Origin: Burkholderia stabilis
GTDB lineage: Bacteria; Pseudomonadota; Gammaproteobacteria; Burkholderiales; Burkholderiaceae
Assembly: GCF_001742165.1 (NCBI RefSeq)
Contig: NZ_CP016443.1
Span: 2,046,001-2,110,000, forward strand
DNA: 64,000 bases
Direction of reading: 5' to 3'
The stretch's first letter is position 1, and each line of letters opens with the position of its first letter. The notes below the pieces were generated by a model. That model saw nothing but the letters and a program-made list of their open reading frames with translations. It searched no databases and was not told the DNA's origin. The translations under genes and the position numbers were made by a program. This document shows, in pieces, positions 1-9,207 of this stretch.

Positions 1-591
1 CCGGAAAAACTCGCGCCGAGCCTCGAAGAGAGCCTGCGCAAGCTGCGCACCGACCAGGTCGACCTGACGCTGATCCACTGGCCGGCGCCGGGCAACGGCG
101 TGTCGATCGACGCATTCATGACCGCGCTCGCCGAGGCAAAGACAAAGGGCCTCACACGCCAGATCGGCATCTCGAACTTCAACATCGCACTGACGAAGGA
201 AGCGATCGCGGCCGTCGGCAAGGACGCGATCGCGACGAATCAGATCGAACTGAGCCCGTACCTGCAGAACCGCAAGCTCGTCGAGTTCCTGCAGAGCGAA
301 GGCATCCACGTGACGTCGTACATGACGCTCGCGTACGGCAAGGTGCTCGGCGACCCGGTGATCGGCGCAATCGCGCAACGCCGCAACGCGACGCCCGCGC
401 AGGTCGCACTCGCCTGGGCGCTGCAGCTCGGCTACTCGGTGATTCCGTCGTCGACGAAGCGCGAAAACCTCGCGAGCAACCTGCTCGCGCAGACGCTGCG
501 CCTGACCGACGAAGAGATGGCGCAGATCGCCGCGCTCGAACGCAACGGCCGCGAAGTCGACCCGGCCGGCCTCGCGCCGAAGTGGGACTGA
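1..591 (+). CDS. dkgB: Aldo/keto reductase, C-terminal part (5' end outside window)
   Basis: Only the last 196 codons are present; the frame is open from the first base, so the start lies upstream. The visible part carries the AKR signature region ([10 protein letters not shown] near the left edge, then IGISNFN) and the NADPH-binding C-terminus ([15 protein letters not shown]), as in 2,5-diketo-D-gluconate reductase B, which is about 267 residues long. The family reduces small aldehydes and ketones such as methylglyoxal with NADPH in the cytosol. It lies 69 bp upstream of an Old Yellow Enzyme on the same strand, so the two probably form a small reductase operon. The DkgB assignment, rather than another AKR, is by resemblance only. 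Confidence 0.85.
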   Translation, partial: PEKLAPSLEESLRKLRTDQVDLTLIHWPAPGNGVSIDAFMTALAEAKTKGLTRQIGISNFNIALTKEAIAAVGKDAIATNQIELSPYLQNRKLVEFLQSEGIHVTSYMTLAYGKVLGDPVIGAIAQRRNATPAQVALAWALQLGYSVIPSSTKRENLASNLLAQTLRLTDEEMAQIAALERNGREVDPAGLAPKWD

Positions 592-660
592 CGCGCCGCC
601 CGCGATTCGACATTTGACCCGCCCGCGGCCAGCCGGCCGCGGCACCGACAGGACATCATC

Positions 661-1776
661 ATGACCCAGGACCCGCTTTTCCAACCGCTGCGATTCGGCG
701 CGCTGACGCTGCCGAACCGCATCGTGATGCCGCCGATGACGCGTTCGCGCGCGAGCCAGCCCGGCGACGAAGCCAACGAACTGATGGCCGCGTATTACGC
801 GCAGCGCGCGAGCGCGGGCCTGATCGTCAGCGAAGGCACGTACATCGCGCCGCTCGGCAAGGGCTATGCGTGGACGCCCGGCATTCACACGCCCGCGCAA
901 GTCGCCGGCTGGCGCAAGGTGACGGACGCCGTGCATGCCGCGCACGGCCGCATCTTCGCGCAGCTGTGGCACGTCGGTCGCTTGAGCCACACGAGCCTGC
1001 TCGGCGGCCGGCAGCCTGTATCGTCGTCGCCGATCCAGGCGAAGGGCGTGAACGTGTTCGTCGCCGGCGAGGACGGCAGCACGCCGGGCTTCGTGCAGGC
1101 TTCCGAGCCGCGCGCGCTGACGATCGACGAAATCCGCGAGATCGTCGGCCAGTACCGCGCCGCCGCGCGCCACGCGATCGAAGCCGGCTTCGACGGCGTC
1201 GAGCTGCACGGCGCAAACGGATACCTCGTGAACCAGTTCATCGACTCGAACGCGAACACGCGCACCGACGCCTACGGCGGCTCGCTGGAAAACCGGTTGC
1301 GCTTCCTGCGCGAAGTCGCGCAGGCGCTGATCGAAGGCACCGGCGACGCATCGCGCGTCGGCATTCGCCTCGCGCCGCTGACCACGCTGAACGGCTGCGT
1401 CGACGCCGATCCGGAAACGACCTACCTCGCCGCCGCGAAGCTGCTCGGCGAACTCGGCGTCGGCTACCTGCATATCGCGGAAGCCGACTGGGACGACGCG
1501 CCGCTGATGCCGGTCGCATTCAAGCAGCAACTGCGCGCCGCGTATCAGGGCGTGCTGATCTATGCCGGCGCGTACACCGCCGAACGCGCGCGCGAAGCGA
1601 TCGCCGCCGGCTGGGCCGACCTCGTCGCATTCGGCCGCCCGTTCGTCGCGAACCCCGACCTGCCCGAGCGCCTGCGCACCGGCGCCACGCTCACGCCGCA
1701 CGATCGCAACACGCTGTTCGGCGGCGACGCGCGGGGGCTGACCGACTATCCGACGCTCGCGCAAGCCGCGGCCTGA
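661..1776 (+). CDS. nemA: Old Yellow Enzyme family alkene reductase (NemA-like)
   Basis: This 371-residue FMN-dependent (alpha/beta)8 barrel matches the family's usual 360-370 residues. Visible motifs are PPMTRSR (residues 24-30, with the flavin-contacting Thr27), QLWHVGR (101-107), and HGANGYL with substrate-binding His183 and Asn186 and proton-donor candidate Tyr188. The phosphate-binding end AFGRPFVANPDLPERL is also present. Members reduce activated C=C bonds (N-ethylmaleimide, enones, nitroesters) using NAD(P)H. The ATG follows GACAGGACATCATC, a modest Shine-Dalgarno. It follows an aldo/keto reductase and probably shares its transcript, which suggests detoxification of reactive electrophiles. 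No TetR-type nemR gene is adjacent. Confidence 0.9.
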   Translation: MTQDPLFQPLRFGALTLPNRIVMPPMTRSRASQPGDEANELMAAYYAQRASAGLIVSEGTYIAPLGKGYAWTPGIHTPAQVAGWRKVTDAVHAAHGRIFAQLWHVGRLSHTSLLGGRQPVSSSPIQAKGVNVFVAGEDGSTPGFVQASEPRALTIDEIREIVGQYRAAARHAIEAGFDGVELHGANGYLVNQFIDSNANTRTDAYGGSLENRLRFLREVAQALIEGTGDASRVGIRLAPLTTLNGCVDADPETTYLAAAKLLGELGVGYLHIAEADWDDAPLMPVAFKQQLRAAYQGVLIYAGAYTAERAREAIAAGWADLVAFGRPFVANPDLPERLRTGATLTPHDRNTLFGGDARGLTDYPTLAQAAA

Positions 1777-1861
1777 ACGAACGCCGGGAATCGACAACGC
1801 AGGGGGCTGCCGGGTAACGGCAACCACGCGGCCCGCTGCACTTGCCCGGCATCCGCCCCCT

Positions 1862-1890
1862 GCAATCGCGGCGGCTATCGCCGCGATTGC
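1862..1890 (+). terminator. Perfect 12-bp hairpin downstream of nemA
   Basis: GCAATCGCGGCG (1862-1873) and CGCCGCGATTGC (1879-1890) form a perfect 12-bp stem with loop GCTAT, 85 bp after the nemA stop. Only a short run (CATTT) follows instead of a T tract, so this is at best a weak intrinsic terminator or an mRNA 3' stabiliser. It sits between nemA and the next gene on the same strand. Confidence 0.45.
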
Positions 1891-1988
1891 CATTTCCGAA
1901 TGGCGGCCTGCAGGATCGGCATCTAGCGTTTACGGGATAGACTCCGCACGACCATCGATCGTCTCCCGACCTGCAAGGACACCCCGCC

Positions 1989-2507
1989 ATGCCAAGCCGC
2001 TCCCCGAAACGCGACATGCTGCTGGCCATCGCGGCCGGTCTTTCATTCGCAATCAGCATCGTGCCGGCCCATGCCGACGATGCCGCCAGCCTTTCACCGC
2101 CCGGGCCCGCGACGCCGGTGCTGTCCACGACCGCGACCGGCGTGCAGATCTATGCATGCGAATACGACGCCGAACATCGGCTCATGTGGTCGTTCCAGCG
2201 CCCCGAGGCGATGCTGTTCGACGCCAGCGGTGCGCTCGTGGTCCGGCACGGCGCGGGGCCGTCGTGGGAAACGCTCGACGGCAGCCGCATCACCGGCAAG
2301 AAGCTCGCGGAAGCGCCCAGCGCGCACCCGGGGAGCATTCCGCAACTGTTGCTCGCCGCGACGCCGGCCGCCACCGGCACGCTCGCCGGCGTGCGCTTCG
2401 TGCAGCGGCTCGATACCGCAGGCGGCAACCCGCCGGAAGCCGCATGTTCGACCGAGCATGCGATCGGTCGCTTTCCGTATTTCGCGCGATACGTGTTCCT
2501 GAAGTAA
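1989..2507 (+). CDS. Secreted DUF3455 domain protein
   Basis: A 172-residue protein with an N-terminal signal peptide: a basic start, a hydrophobic stretch at about residues 12-26, and a likely cleavage after AHA. The mature part has the features I associate with DUF3455: GVQIYACEY near the start, a WSFQRPEAMLFD segment, HGAGPSWETLDGSRITG, a central LLAATPA block and a C-terminal RFPYFARYVFLK. Function of the family is unknown; members are small secreted or periplasmic proteins. It stands alone, 212 bp after the nemA stop, and no partner is evident. An RBS-like GCAAGGA lies upstream of the ATG. Family call moderately sure, role unknown. Confidence 0.8.
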   Translation: MPSRSPKRDMLLAIAAGLSFAISIVPAHADDAASLSPPGPATPVLSTTATGVQIYACEYDAEHRLMWSFQRPEAMLFDASGALVVRHGAGPSWETLDGSRITGKKLAEAPSAHPGSIPQLLLAATPAATGTLAGVRFVQRLDTAGGNPPEAACSTEHAIGRFPYFARYVFLK

Positions 2508-2647
2508 CGGGCGGTGGCGTCGCAAAGCGCGGACGCCGCCGTCAGGTGACTCCAACCCCGCTCATTTGATCAGTGATCCTGTCTTTACCGATCGGATGCC
2601 CGGCACCGTCATCCCCGTCGTTCCGGCTACGACATCGTGCGCACGTA

Positions 2648-3313
2648 TCAGCGCGTGCGCATCGACAGCTCGACGTCGCCGCCGAACGGCACCGACAGAT
2701 AGCCGTTTTCCGGCGCGCGCACGTAGGCGAGATACTCGGGGCTGTATTCCGCGTTGTCGGCAACGATGAACGCGCCGGGCCTCAGGCGGCGCTCGACCAG
2801 CGCAAGCACCTCGGGATACAGCGCCTTCGCGCCGTCGAGCAGCACCAGATCGACCGTTTCGGGCAGATCGGCCGCCAGCGTGCGCAACGCGTCGCCTTCG
2901 CGGATCTCGACGAGATCGATCAGCCCGCCGGCCGCCAGGTTCTCGCGCGCCCTTGCCGCCTTCGACGGCTCGAACTCGGTCGTGATGAGCCGTCCGCCGC
3001 CGTTGTCGCGCAGCGCGGCCGCGAGATGCAGCGTCGAAATGCCGAACGACGTGCCGAATTCGACGATCGTCCGCACGCCGCTGCCGCGCGCGAGCATATA
3101 CAGCAGCACGCCCGTCTCGCGCGATACGGCAAGCGGATCGTCCTTCAGCCGCGCGTAGAAATCGGCGTACTCGGTCTTGCTGCCCATCAACCGCACATGC
3201 TCTTCGCGCGACAGGGCGGCGAAATCCGGGTTCGTCGCGGACGACAAGGCGTCGGCTTCGTCGAACAGCCGCGTCAGCAGGGGGCCAAGCGGGTCGAGCG
3301 TCAGGGTGGTCAT
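2648..3313 (-). CDS. SAM-dependent O-methyltransferase, class I
   Basis: A 221-residue single-domain methyltransferase. The glycine-rich SAM motif I is IVEFGTSFGIST (residues 83-94), the acidic ribose-binding residue is Glu113, and the DLVLLDGAK motif (155-163) and VADNAEY (184-190) complete a Rossmann fold of the caffeoyl-CoA/catechol O-methyltransferase type. The substrate cannot be told from sequence. It is transcribed away from a TetR regulator, with a dyad-rich intergenic gap, which suggests induction by the regulator's ligand. The first 75 residues are helical and probably form the substrate lid. O-methyltransferase family call is firm; chemistry inferred. Confidence 0.85.
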   Translation of the reverse strand: MTTLTLDPLGPLLTRLFDEADALSSATNPDFAALSREEHVRLMGSKTEYADFYARLKDDPLAVSRETGVLLYMLARGSGVRTIVEFGTSFGISTLHLAAALRDNGGGRLITTEFEPSKAARARENLAAGGLIDLVEIREGDALRTLAADLPETVDLVLLDGAKALYPEVLALVERRLRPGAFIVADNAEYSPEYLAYVRAPENGYLSVPFGGDVELSMRTR

Positions 3314-3357
3314 GCGAATCTCCGGTATCGGGTTGAGTGCGTCTAGGCACCCGATTA

Positions 3358-3392
3358 GAATATGACGAACTATTCAGGTTTTACTATTCGCA
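3358..3392. promoter_or_regulatory. Dyad and repeats between O-methyltransferase and TetR genes
   Basis: GAATA (3358-3362) and TATTC (3371-3375) make an inverted repeat with an 8-bp spacer, and a third TATTC follows at 3385-3389. The site covers a potential upstream ATG at 3362 and sits between divergent genes, as expected for a TetR operator. Binding is inferred. Confidence 0.4.
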
Positions 3393-3406
3393 TTGGCGAA
3401 CCGCCC

Positions 3407-4039
3407 ATGACCGACCCTCGAAACACCCGGATCGCCACGCGCAAGCTGCCTCAACAGGCCCGCTCGACCCGCCTCGTCGAGGACGTGCTGCAGGCGGCTA
3501 TTCAGGTTTTGGCCAGCGAAGGCGCGCAGCGCTTCACGATGGCGCGGGTCGCCGAGCGGGCTGGCGTGAGCGTCGGCTCGCTGTATCAGTACTTCCCGAA
3601 CAAGGCGGCCGTGCTGTTCCGGCTCCAGCACGACGAATGGCGGCAAACGACCGAGATGCTGTGCGGGATACTGCAAGACACGCGGAAAACGCCGCCCGAG
3701 CGGCTGCGCACCGCCGTCCATGCATTCATCCGTTCGGAATGCGACGAGGCGAGCATGCGCATCGCACTCGACGACGCCGCGCCGCTCTATCGCGACGTGC
3801 CCGAGGCGCAGGAAGTGAAGGCCGAGGGCAATCGGGTCTTCCGCGTGTTCATGCGCGAAGCGCTGCCCGACGTGTCCGACACCGTCCATGCGCTCGCCTG
3901 TGAACTGGTCATGACGACGCTCAAAGTAGGCGGCAAGGCGTTCTCCGAAACCGCGCGCACGCCGGCCGAAATCGACGCCTACTCGGCCGCGATGGCCGAC
4001 ATGTTCTGCGCGTATCTCGAACAGCTCGCGCGGAGTTGA
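3407..4039 (+). CDS. TetR family transcriptional regulator
   Basis: From ATG 3407 this is 210 residues, normal for TetR proteins. The N-terminal helix-turn-helix is clear: ILASEGAQRFTMARVAERAGVSVGSLYQYFPNKAAVL-type spacing, with the recognition helix around SVGSLYQYF. The C-terminal ligand-binding half has no recognisable specificity. An in-frame ATG at 3362 would add 15 residues, but it lies inside a dyad that looks like the operator, so I prefer 3407; neither start has a strong Shine-Dalgarno. It is divergent from the O-methyltransferase and probably represses it and itself. Confidence 0.85.
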   Translation: MTDPRNTRIATRKLPQQARSTRLVEDVLQAAIQVLASEGAQRFTMARVAERAGVSVGSLYQYFPNKAAVLFRLQHDEWRQTTEMLCGILQDTRKTPPERLRTAVHAFIRSECDEASMRIALDDAAPLYRDVPEAQEVKAEGNRVFRVFMREALPDVSDTVHALACELVMTTLKVGGKAFSETARTPAEIDAYSAAMADMFCAYLEQLARS

Positions 4040-4568
4040 CGCACTGAGCCACGCAAGAAGCGCATGCTCACGGTAGCCCTATCGTCCGGATGCAGGTTGC
4101 GCGCCACCGCGAATCGCGTCAGGCGCGCTCTTTTCCACCGGCCTTCCCGGCCCCAACGAAAGTTATTTGTAATATTCGATGCATCTCCCGCTTCAATCCC
4201 GCCCGCCGACCCCGCATTCAAATAGTCGCCTTAACGGATTCGAACTAGGCGTATACACGTGTTCCGTGACGACGGAGCCCCGTCGCACGCCGATATAAGC
4301 GCTGCGACATGCGCTGCATGCTCCTCCCCCAATGGGACGTGATGAGCGGTTCGCCTAACCTTCGCTACGGCAAAGCACACGTGACGGGGTCGACCACACA
4401 ACGCGTCGTACCACGCGGCTCGCTCGCGATCGCATCGATTCGCGCACGACGACACGAATCACGCGGCATGCGTCCCCACGACGTTGCCAATAATCCCAAC
4501 TAGATACGAGACACCCTGACGACGGTTCGCTACGGGCCGTTTCAGCATGCTGATAAAGGAGCAAGCTC
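4040..4568 (+). other. 529-bp leader/intergenic region upstream of the NCS2 permease
   Basis: No convincing gene is present. It holds AT-richer patches (for example around 4151-4170), a CGACGG-AGCC-CCGTCG stem near 4275-4290, and a perfect 12-bp palindrome TCAGCATGCTGA at 4542-4553, just before the AAAGGAG ribosome-binding site at 4555-4561. The length suggests a long 5' leader. I could not match it to a known purine or other riboswitch by eye. Confidence 0.4.
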
Positions 4569-5957
4569 ATGAGTGATACCCCGGTGCAGCCGACGGTCGG
4601 CGTCGGCGCGGAAGAAACTGACTTTGGCACCAAGGGAGTCATCGACCGGTACTTCGGCATTTCGTCGCGCGGCAGCACGCAGCGCCGCGAAATCATCGCA
4701 GGCGTGACCACCTTCCTCGCGATGGTCTATTCCGTGTTCGTCGTCCCCGGCATGTTCGGCAAGGCCGGCTTCGACACGAGCGCCGTGTTCGTCGCCGTCT
4801 GCCTCACCACCGCCTTCGGCTCGCTGTTGATGGGCCTGTGGGCCAAGCTGCCGATCGCGATCGGCTGCGCGATCTCGCTGACCGCGTTCACCGCGTTCGG
4901 CCTCGTGCTCGGCAAGGGGCTGCATCCGACGGTCGCGCTCGGCGCCGTGTTCCTGATGGGCCTCGTGTTCACGGGCATCTCGGTCACCGGCGTGCGTTCG
5001 TGGATCCTGCGCAACCTGCCCGCGGGCGTCGCGCACGGCACCGGGATCGGCATCGGCCTGTTCCTGCTGCTGATCGCGTCGAACGACGTCGGCCTCGTGA
5101 TCAAGAACCCGGGCGCCGGCCTGCCGGTCTCGCTCGGCCAGATCACCGCGTTCCCGGTCATCATGTCGGTCGTCGGCCTCGCCGCGATCTTCGGCCTGGA
5201 AAAGCGTCGCGTGCCGGGCGGCATCCTGCTCGTCGTGATCGCGATCTCGGTGTTCGGCCTCGTGTTCGATCCGGCCGTGAAGTACCACGGCATCTTCGCG
5301 CTGCCGTCGCTGAGCGCACCGGGCCATGCGTCGCTGATCGGCGCGATGGACATCAAGGGCGCGCTGTCGATGGCCGTGCTGCCGAGCGTGCTGGCGCTGG
5401 TGATGACCGCCGTGTTCGACGCGACCGGCACGATCCGCGCAGTCGCGGGCCAGGCCGGCCAACTCGACGAAAACGGCCGCATCATCAACGGCGGCCGTGC
5501 GCTGACCGCCGATTCGCTCAGCTCGATCTTCTCGGGCTTCCTCGGCGGCGCACCGGCAGCGGCCTACATCGAATCGAGCGTCGGCGTGGCCGCCGGCGCG
5601 AAGACGGGCCTCGCGGCAGCGGTGGTCGGCCTGCTGTTCCTGGTCGTGATGTTCTTCTCGCCGCTCGCGGGCCTCGTGCCGTCGTACGCCACGGCCCCCG
5701 CGCTGATGTACGTCGGCCTGCTGATGCTCGGCAGCGTGAGCAAGCTGCACATGGACGACATGGTCGACGCGATGTCGGGCCTCGTGTGCGCGGTGTTCAT
5801 CGTGCTGACCGCGAACATCGTGACGGGCATCATGCTCGGCTTCTCGACGCTCGTGATCGGCCGCATCGCCAGCGGCGAGTTCCGCAAGCTCAACGTCGGC
5901 ACCGTGCTCATCGCGGCCGTGCTCGTCACGTTCTATCTCGGCGGCTGGGCCATCTGA
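4569..5957 (+). CDS. NCS2 family purine permease (AzgA/GhxP-like)
   Basis: This 462-residue inner-membrane protein has about 12-14 hydrophobic segments and the NCS2 half-helix features: [25 protein letters not shown] near the N-terminus, the [23 protein letters not shown] region, [14 protein letters not shown], and the signature [22 protein letters not shown] near residues 280-300. The AzgA branch usually carries adenine, guanine or hypoxanthine with protons. AAAGGAG lies 7 bp before the ATG. A tandem-hairpin terminator follows directly, so it is monocistronic. Substrate is not certain; xanthine or another purine is possible. Confidence 0.87.
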   Translation: MSDTPVQPTVGVGAEETDFGTKGVIDRYFGISSRGSTQRREIIAGVTTFLAMVYSVFVVPGMFGKAGFDTSAVFVAVCLTTAFGSLLMGLWAKLPIAIGCAISLTAFTAFGLVLGKGLHPTVALGAVFLMGLVFTGISVTGVRSWILRNLPAGVAHGTGIGIGLFLLLIASNDVGLVIKNPGAGLPVSLGQITAFPVIMSVVGLAAIFGLEKRRVPGGILLVVIAISVFGLVFDPAVKYHGIFALPSLSAPGHASLIGAMDIKGALSMAVLPSVLALVMTAVFDATGTIRAVAGQAGQLDENGRIINGGRALTADSLSSIFSGFLGGAPAAAYIESSVGVAAGAKTGLAAAVVGLLFLVVMFFSPLAGLVPSYATAPALMYVGLLMLGSVSKLHMDDMVDAMSGLVCAVFIVLTANIVTGIMLGFSTLVIGRIASGEFRKLNVGTVLIAAVLVTFYLGGWAI

Positions 5958-6021
5958 CCGCGAACATGCGCGACGTCGCCGGCAGAAGGACGGCGCGCAT
6001 CGGGACGACAACGTCTCCTCC

Positions 6022-6080
6022 ACCATCATCATCGTTGATGGTCTCCAAGCCTGGGAACGCAAGTTTCCAGGCTTTTTTTG
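6022..6080 (+). terminator. Rho-independent terminator after the NCS2 permease
   Basis: Two hairpins in series: ACCATCA/TGATGGT (6022-6042) and AGCCTGG/CCAGGCT (6048-6073), the latter followed by a T run at 6073-6079. It ends the permease transcript about 90 bp after its stop codon. Confidence 0.85.
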
Positions 6081-6173
6081 TTGGTGCGCGACGATCGGCG
6101 CAGCCACCGGATTTCGGCGCGACACGAAACCGCGCCCGATGCTACGATCGCGTTTTTGCCTTCAGGAGCCGCC

Positions 6174-6767
6174 ATGAACGCGCTCGGCATCGTCTCCGAA
6201 TCGAGCACCCGGACCTCGGCGCGCAAGCCGCCGTTCCTCCCGTCGTTCGGCTTCCACGAAGTGCACGAATCGCAGCCGATCGGCGCGCCGCCGGCCCGCA
6301 TCATCGACGCGGTCGCGTCGCTCGACATGCGCGCCGATCCGGTCATCGACGCGCTGATGACGGTGCGCGAAATCCCGGCGACGATCGTCGGCACGCTGCG
6401 CAACGGCCTCGCGCGAAACGAGCGCGAGCGCTTCGGCCTCCACGCATTCACGCTGCTGCACCGCGACGACAGGTCGCTGTCGCTCGGCCTCGTCGGGCGC
6501 TTCTGGCGCCCCACGCCCGACGTGCGCGCGATCGCCGACGCAACGGCCTTCATGCGTCACGACGACCCGCGCGACGCGAAGCTGGTGCTCCGGTTCGAAG
6601 TCGTCGGGCTCGCCTCCGGCGCGCACGTGCTGCGCACCGAAACCTTCATCCACTGCCCGACCGCACGCACGCGCTGCCTGTTCACGCCGTACTGGCTCGC
6701 GATCCGGCTGGGAAGCGGCTGGATCCGGCGCCGCACGCTGGCGGCCGTCGAAATGACGCTTGCATAG
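6174..6767 (+). CDS. Uncharacterised protein, possibly SRPBCC-like
   Basis: A 197-residue soluble protein with no signal peptide. ATG 6174 follows CAGGAG (6164-6169), a good Shine-Dalgarno, and a TACGAT -10-like box at 6143-6148. I do not recognise a named family, but the C-terminal pattern TETFIHCPT, then FTPYWLAIRLGSGWIRRRTL, resembles lipid-binding SRPBCC-type proteins where TET(R), an F..YW and an SG.IRR motif recur. Central LGLVGRFWRP may form the floor of the cavity. It stands alone between a permease terminator and a LysR gene. Function unknown. Confidence 0.7.
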   Translation: MNALGIVSESSTRTSARKPPFLPSFGFHEVHESQPIGAPPARIIDAVASLDMRADPVIDALMTVREIPATIVGTLRNGLARNERERFGLHAFTLLHRDDRSLSLGLVGRFWRPTPDVRAIADATAFMRHDDPRDAKLVLRFEVVGLASGAHVLRTETFIHCPTARTRCLFTPYWLAIRLGSGWIRRRTLAAVEMTLA

Positions 6768-7061
6768 GCCCGCGCATCGGAACGGCTTGACCACGACCCG
6801 GCCGACGACGATCGCCGTCGCGGCCACGACAGCGCCGCCCGCCTGTGCGAGCCATCGCGCGTGTCGTCGGCACGTCGCCGCAGCGGTATCGTGATGCATT
6901 CCGCGCGCAGTCCGGCGCATGACGTTCGCCGCGCATCGGCGTCCGGTGCGTCGAACCCGCCACGTCTGCCCGTGCGCGCGCAATCATCAGGATCGCTACC
7001 AAAATCCGCCGCCTTGCGCCACCCGCCAACGCCGCACTTTCGCGGCAACCGGACCCGACCG

Positions 7062-7982
7062 ATGACCCGCATCCGCAACCCCCTGAACATGGCGCAGCTC
7101 CAGGCGTTCGTCTCCGCCGCGCATCACAAGAGCTTGCGCGCCGCCGCGCGCGAACTCGGCGTCACGCAGCCCGCGATCACGCACACGATCCGCGAACTCG
7201 AAACGGCGCTCAATGCGGAGCTGCTCGCGCGCAGCGTGCGCGGCGTCGAGCTGACCGCCTGCGGTCATGCGCTGCTGCCGCGCGCCGAGCAGTTGCTCGG
7301 CGACATCCGCCGCACGGTCGAGGCCGTCGAGCAGGTGAAAGGCGAGATGTCGGGGCGCGTCGCGGTCGGCACGATGCCGTCGATCGCGCTGACGGCGCTG
7401 CCGCACGCGGTCACGGCATTTCGCCAGTCGATGCCGAACGTGAGCCTGCATCTCGAGGAAGTGACGGTGCCCGACGCGCTCGCGCAGTTGCGCAACGGCA
7501 CGCTCGACATCGCTGCGATGCACCATGTGCCCGCGCTCGACCGCGATTTCACGCAATCGCCGCTGCTGTCGACCGAGTTCACCGTCGTGATGCGCGAAGG
7601 CCACCCGCTCGCGCATGCGCGCCGTTTAGAGGAACTGCTCGACGCCGAGTGGATCGTCACCGTCGGCGCCGAGCAGTTTCCGCACAGCGTGATGGTCGGG
7701 ATGTTCGAGGCGCGCGGGCTGCCGCTGCCGAAGCGCCTGCTGCGTTCGCCGATGTCGTTCGCGGTGACGCTCGGGCTCGTCGCGCGCTCGGACGTGATCG
7801 GCTGCTTCACGCGCCCGCTCGCCGCGATGGTCGCGCCGCTCGGCATCCGCACGGCCGAACTCGACGAAAGCATGCCGCGCTTCGACCTGTCGATCATCGC
7901 GCGGCGCGACCTGCTGCCCACGCCCGCCGTGTCGCAGTTCGTCACGTGCCTGCAGCGCGCGGTCAACGAAACGCTCGGCTGA
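7062..7982 (+). CDS. LysR family transcriptional regulator
   Basis: A 306-residue LTTR of standard size. The winged HTH lies at about residues 10-70 (LQAFVSAAHHKSLRAAARELGVTQPAITHTIRELE in outline), and the two-lobe effector domain starts near GRVAVGTMPSIALTALP. Effector unknown. Start chosen at ATG 7062 because upstream in-frame codons would add a low-complexity extension not seen in the family. The preceding 294 bp (6768-7061) contain no convincing gene. The neighbouring downstream gene, on the same strand, is an amino-acid-binding protein; control of it is possible but not shown. Confidence 0.88.
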   Translation: MTRIRNPLNMAQLQAFVSAAHHKSLRAAARELGVTQPAITHTIRELETALNAELLARSVRGVELTACGHALLPRAEQLLGDIRRTVEAVEQVKGEMSGRVAVGTMPSIALTALPHAVTAFRQSMPNVSLHLEEVTVPDALAQLRNGTLDIAAMHHVPALDRDFTQSPLLSTEFTVVMREGHPLAHARRLEELLDAEWIVTVGAEQFPHSVMVGMFEARGLPLPKRLLRSPMSFAVTLGLVARSDVIGCFTRPLAAMVAPLGIRTAELDESMPRFDLSIIARRDLLPTPAVSQFVTCLQRAVNETLG

Positions 7983-8209
7983 ATCGTTCCTGTGTGTGAA
8001 ACGGCGGCGCTCCCCGGCGCGCCGCCGCCGGGCCCGGTATCGGGGCTTGTCCTAGGCGCCCTGCCGGTATTTTGTCTTGATAATCTTGCGCACGTCGCGC
8101 GCCCGCATCGGGTGGGCGAAACGGACAGTCCGACGCGAAGCCGCGCCGGGCCGAAGGCTTACGGCGCGGCACAACCGCGCACCCATCGAACAAAACGAGG
8201 AGTCACCGA

Positions 8210-8992
8210 GTGAAAAAGATTCTTGCGGCTGTGACCGTTGCCCTGCTCGCCGTATCGGCAGGCGGCGCCTACGCGAAAGACTGGTCGACCGTGCGGTTCG
8301 GCGTCGACGCAAGCTACCCGCCTTTCGAATCGAAAGGCGCTGACGGCAAGGTCGTCGGTTTCGACGTCGATCTCGGCAATGAAATCTGCCGCCGCATGAA
8401 CGCGAAGTGCGTGTGGATCGAAAACGACTTCGACGGGATGATCCCGGCACTGAAGGCCCGCAAGTTCGACGGCGTGCTGTCGTCGATGTCGATGACGCCG
8501 GCGCGTCAGGAACAGATCGCGTTCTCGGCGAAGCTGTTCAACACGCCGACGCGCCTCGTGACGAAGAAGGGCGCGGGCCTGATGCCGACGGCCGAATCGC
8601 TGAAGGGCAAGTCGGTCGGCGTCGAACAGGGCACGATCCAGGAAACCTACGCGAAAACGTACTGGGCCTCGAAGGGCGTGAACGTCGTGCCTTACCAGAA
8701 CCAGGACCAGGTCTACGCCGACCTGATCTCGGGCCGTCTGGACGGCGCGCTGCAGGACGCGGTGCAAGCCGAGATCGGCTTCCTGAAGACGCCGCGCGGC
8801 GCGAGCTTCGATTTCGCCGGCAAGGATCTCGACGATCCGAAGACGCTCGGCGAAGGCGCCGGCATCGGCCTGCGCAAGGAAGACACCGACCTGAAGGCGA
8901 AGATCGACGGCGCGATCGCCGGCATGCGCAAGGACGGCACGTACGCGAAGATCGCGAAGAAGTACTTCGATTTCGACGTCTACGGCAAGTAA
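8210..8992 (+). CDS. Periplasmic basic amino-acid-binding protein (HisJ/ArgT type)
   Basis: A 260-residue ABC-transporter solute-binding protein starting at GTG 8210 after AACGAGGAG. Residues 1-22 form a signal peptide ending AYA. VRFGVDASYPPFES, then GFDVDLGNEICRRM and the AFDGMIPAL-type loop, are typical of family 3 binding proteins for lysine, arginine, ornithine or histidine. SMSMTPARQEQIAFS continues the signature. No permease or ATPase genes are adjacent, so it is an orphan that must work with a transporter encoded elsewhere. A strong terminator follows. Ligand is inferred from family only. Confidence 0.9.
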   Translation: MKKILAAVTVALLAVSAGGAYAKDWSTVRFGVDASYPPFESKGADGKVVGFDVDLGNEICRRMNAKCVWIENDFDGMIPALKARKFDGVLSSMSMTPARQEQIAFSAKLFNTPTRLVTKKGAGLMPTAESLKGKSVGVEQGTIQETYAKTYWASKGVNVVPYQNQDQVYADLISGRLDGALQDAVQAEIGFLKTPRGASFDFAGKDLDDPKTLGEGAGIGLRKEDTDLKAKIDGAIAGMRKDGTYAKIAKKYFDFDVYGK

Positions 8993-9015
8993 GCGCACGA
9001 TACGCATCCGTGCAA

Positions 9016-9044
9016 ACGGGCTCCGCAAGGAGCCCGTTTTTTTT
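9016..9044 (+). terminator. Intrinsic terminator after the amino-acid-binding protein
   Basis: ACGGGCTCC (9016-9024) pairs with GGAGCCCGT (9029-9037) around loop GCAA, followed by eight T residues. It lies 24 bp after the stop codon. Confidence 0.95.
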
Positions 9045-9125
9045 GCGCGCGGCGCAGCGGCGGGGTTATTTTTTCCTTGCCAACCTGATGATTCTCAAGG
9101 GAAAACCGGGTGATCCGGTGCGGGT

Positions 9126-9155
9126 TTGGTGGCGGCTGGTCAGGCAACGTACAAT
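9126..9155 (+). promoter_or_regulatory. Likely sigma-70 promoter of the zinc deacylase gene
   Basis: TTGGTG at 9126-9131 and TACAAT at 9150-9155 are separated by 18 bp and lie 53 bp before the ATG at 9208. The -10 box is near consensus, the -35 partial. Confidence 0.45.
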
Positions 9156-9207
9156 CGATCTTCCACGCACACCGGATCATTCGCGGCTGCGCCGCACTCC
9201 CCTCATC

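Noticed and set aside
4542..6125. Minus-strand frame opposite the NCS2 permease
   Set aside because: Highly charged repetitive composition, no domain, and a clear transmembrane protein on the other strand.
6768..7061. Minus-strand frame with a hydrophobic stretch before the LysR gene
   Set aside because: The frame continues antisense through the neighbouring gene without a stop and has no Shine-Dalgarno; treated as a shadow.
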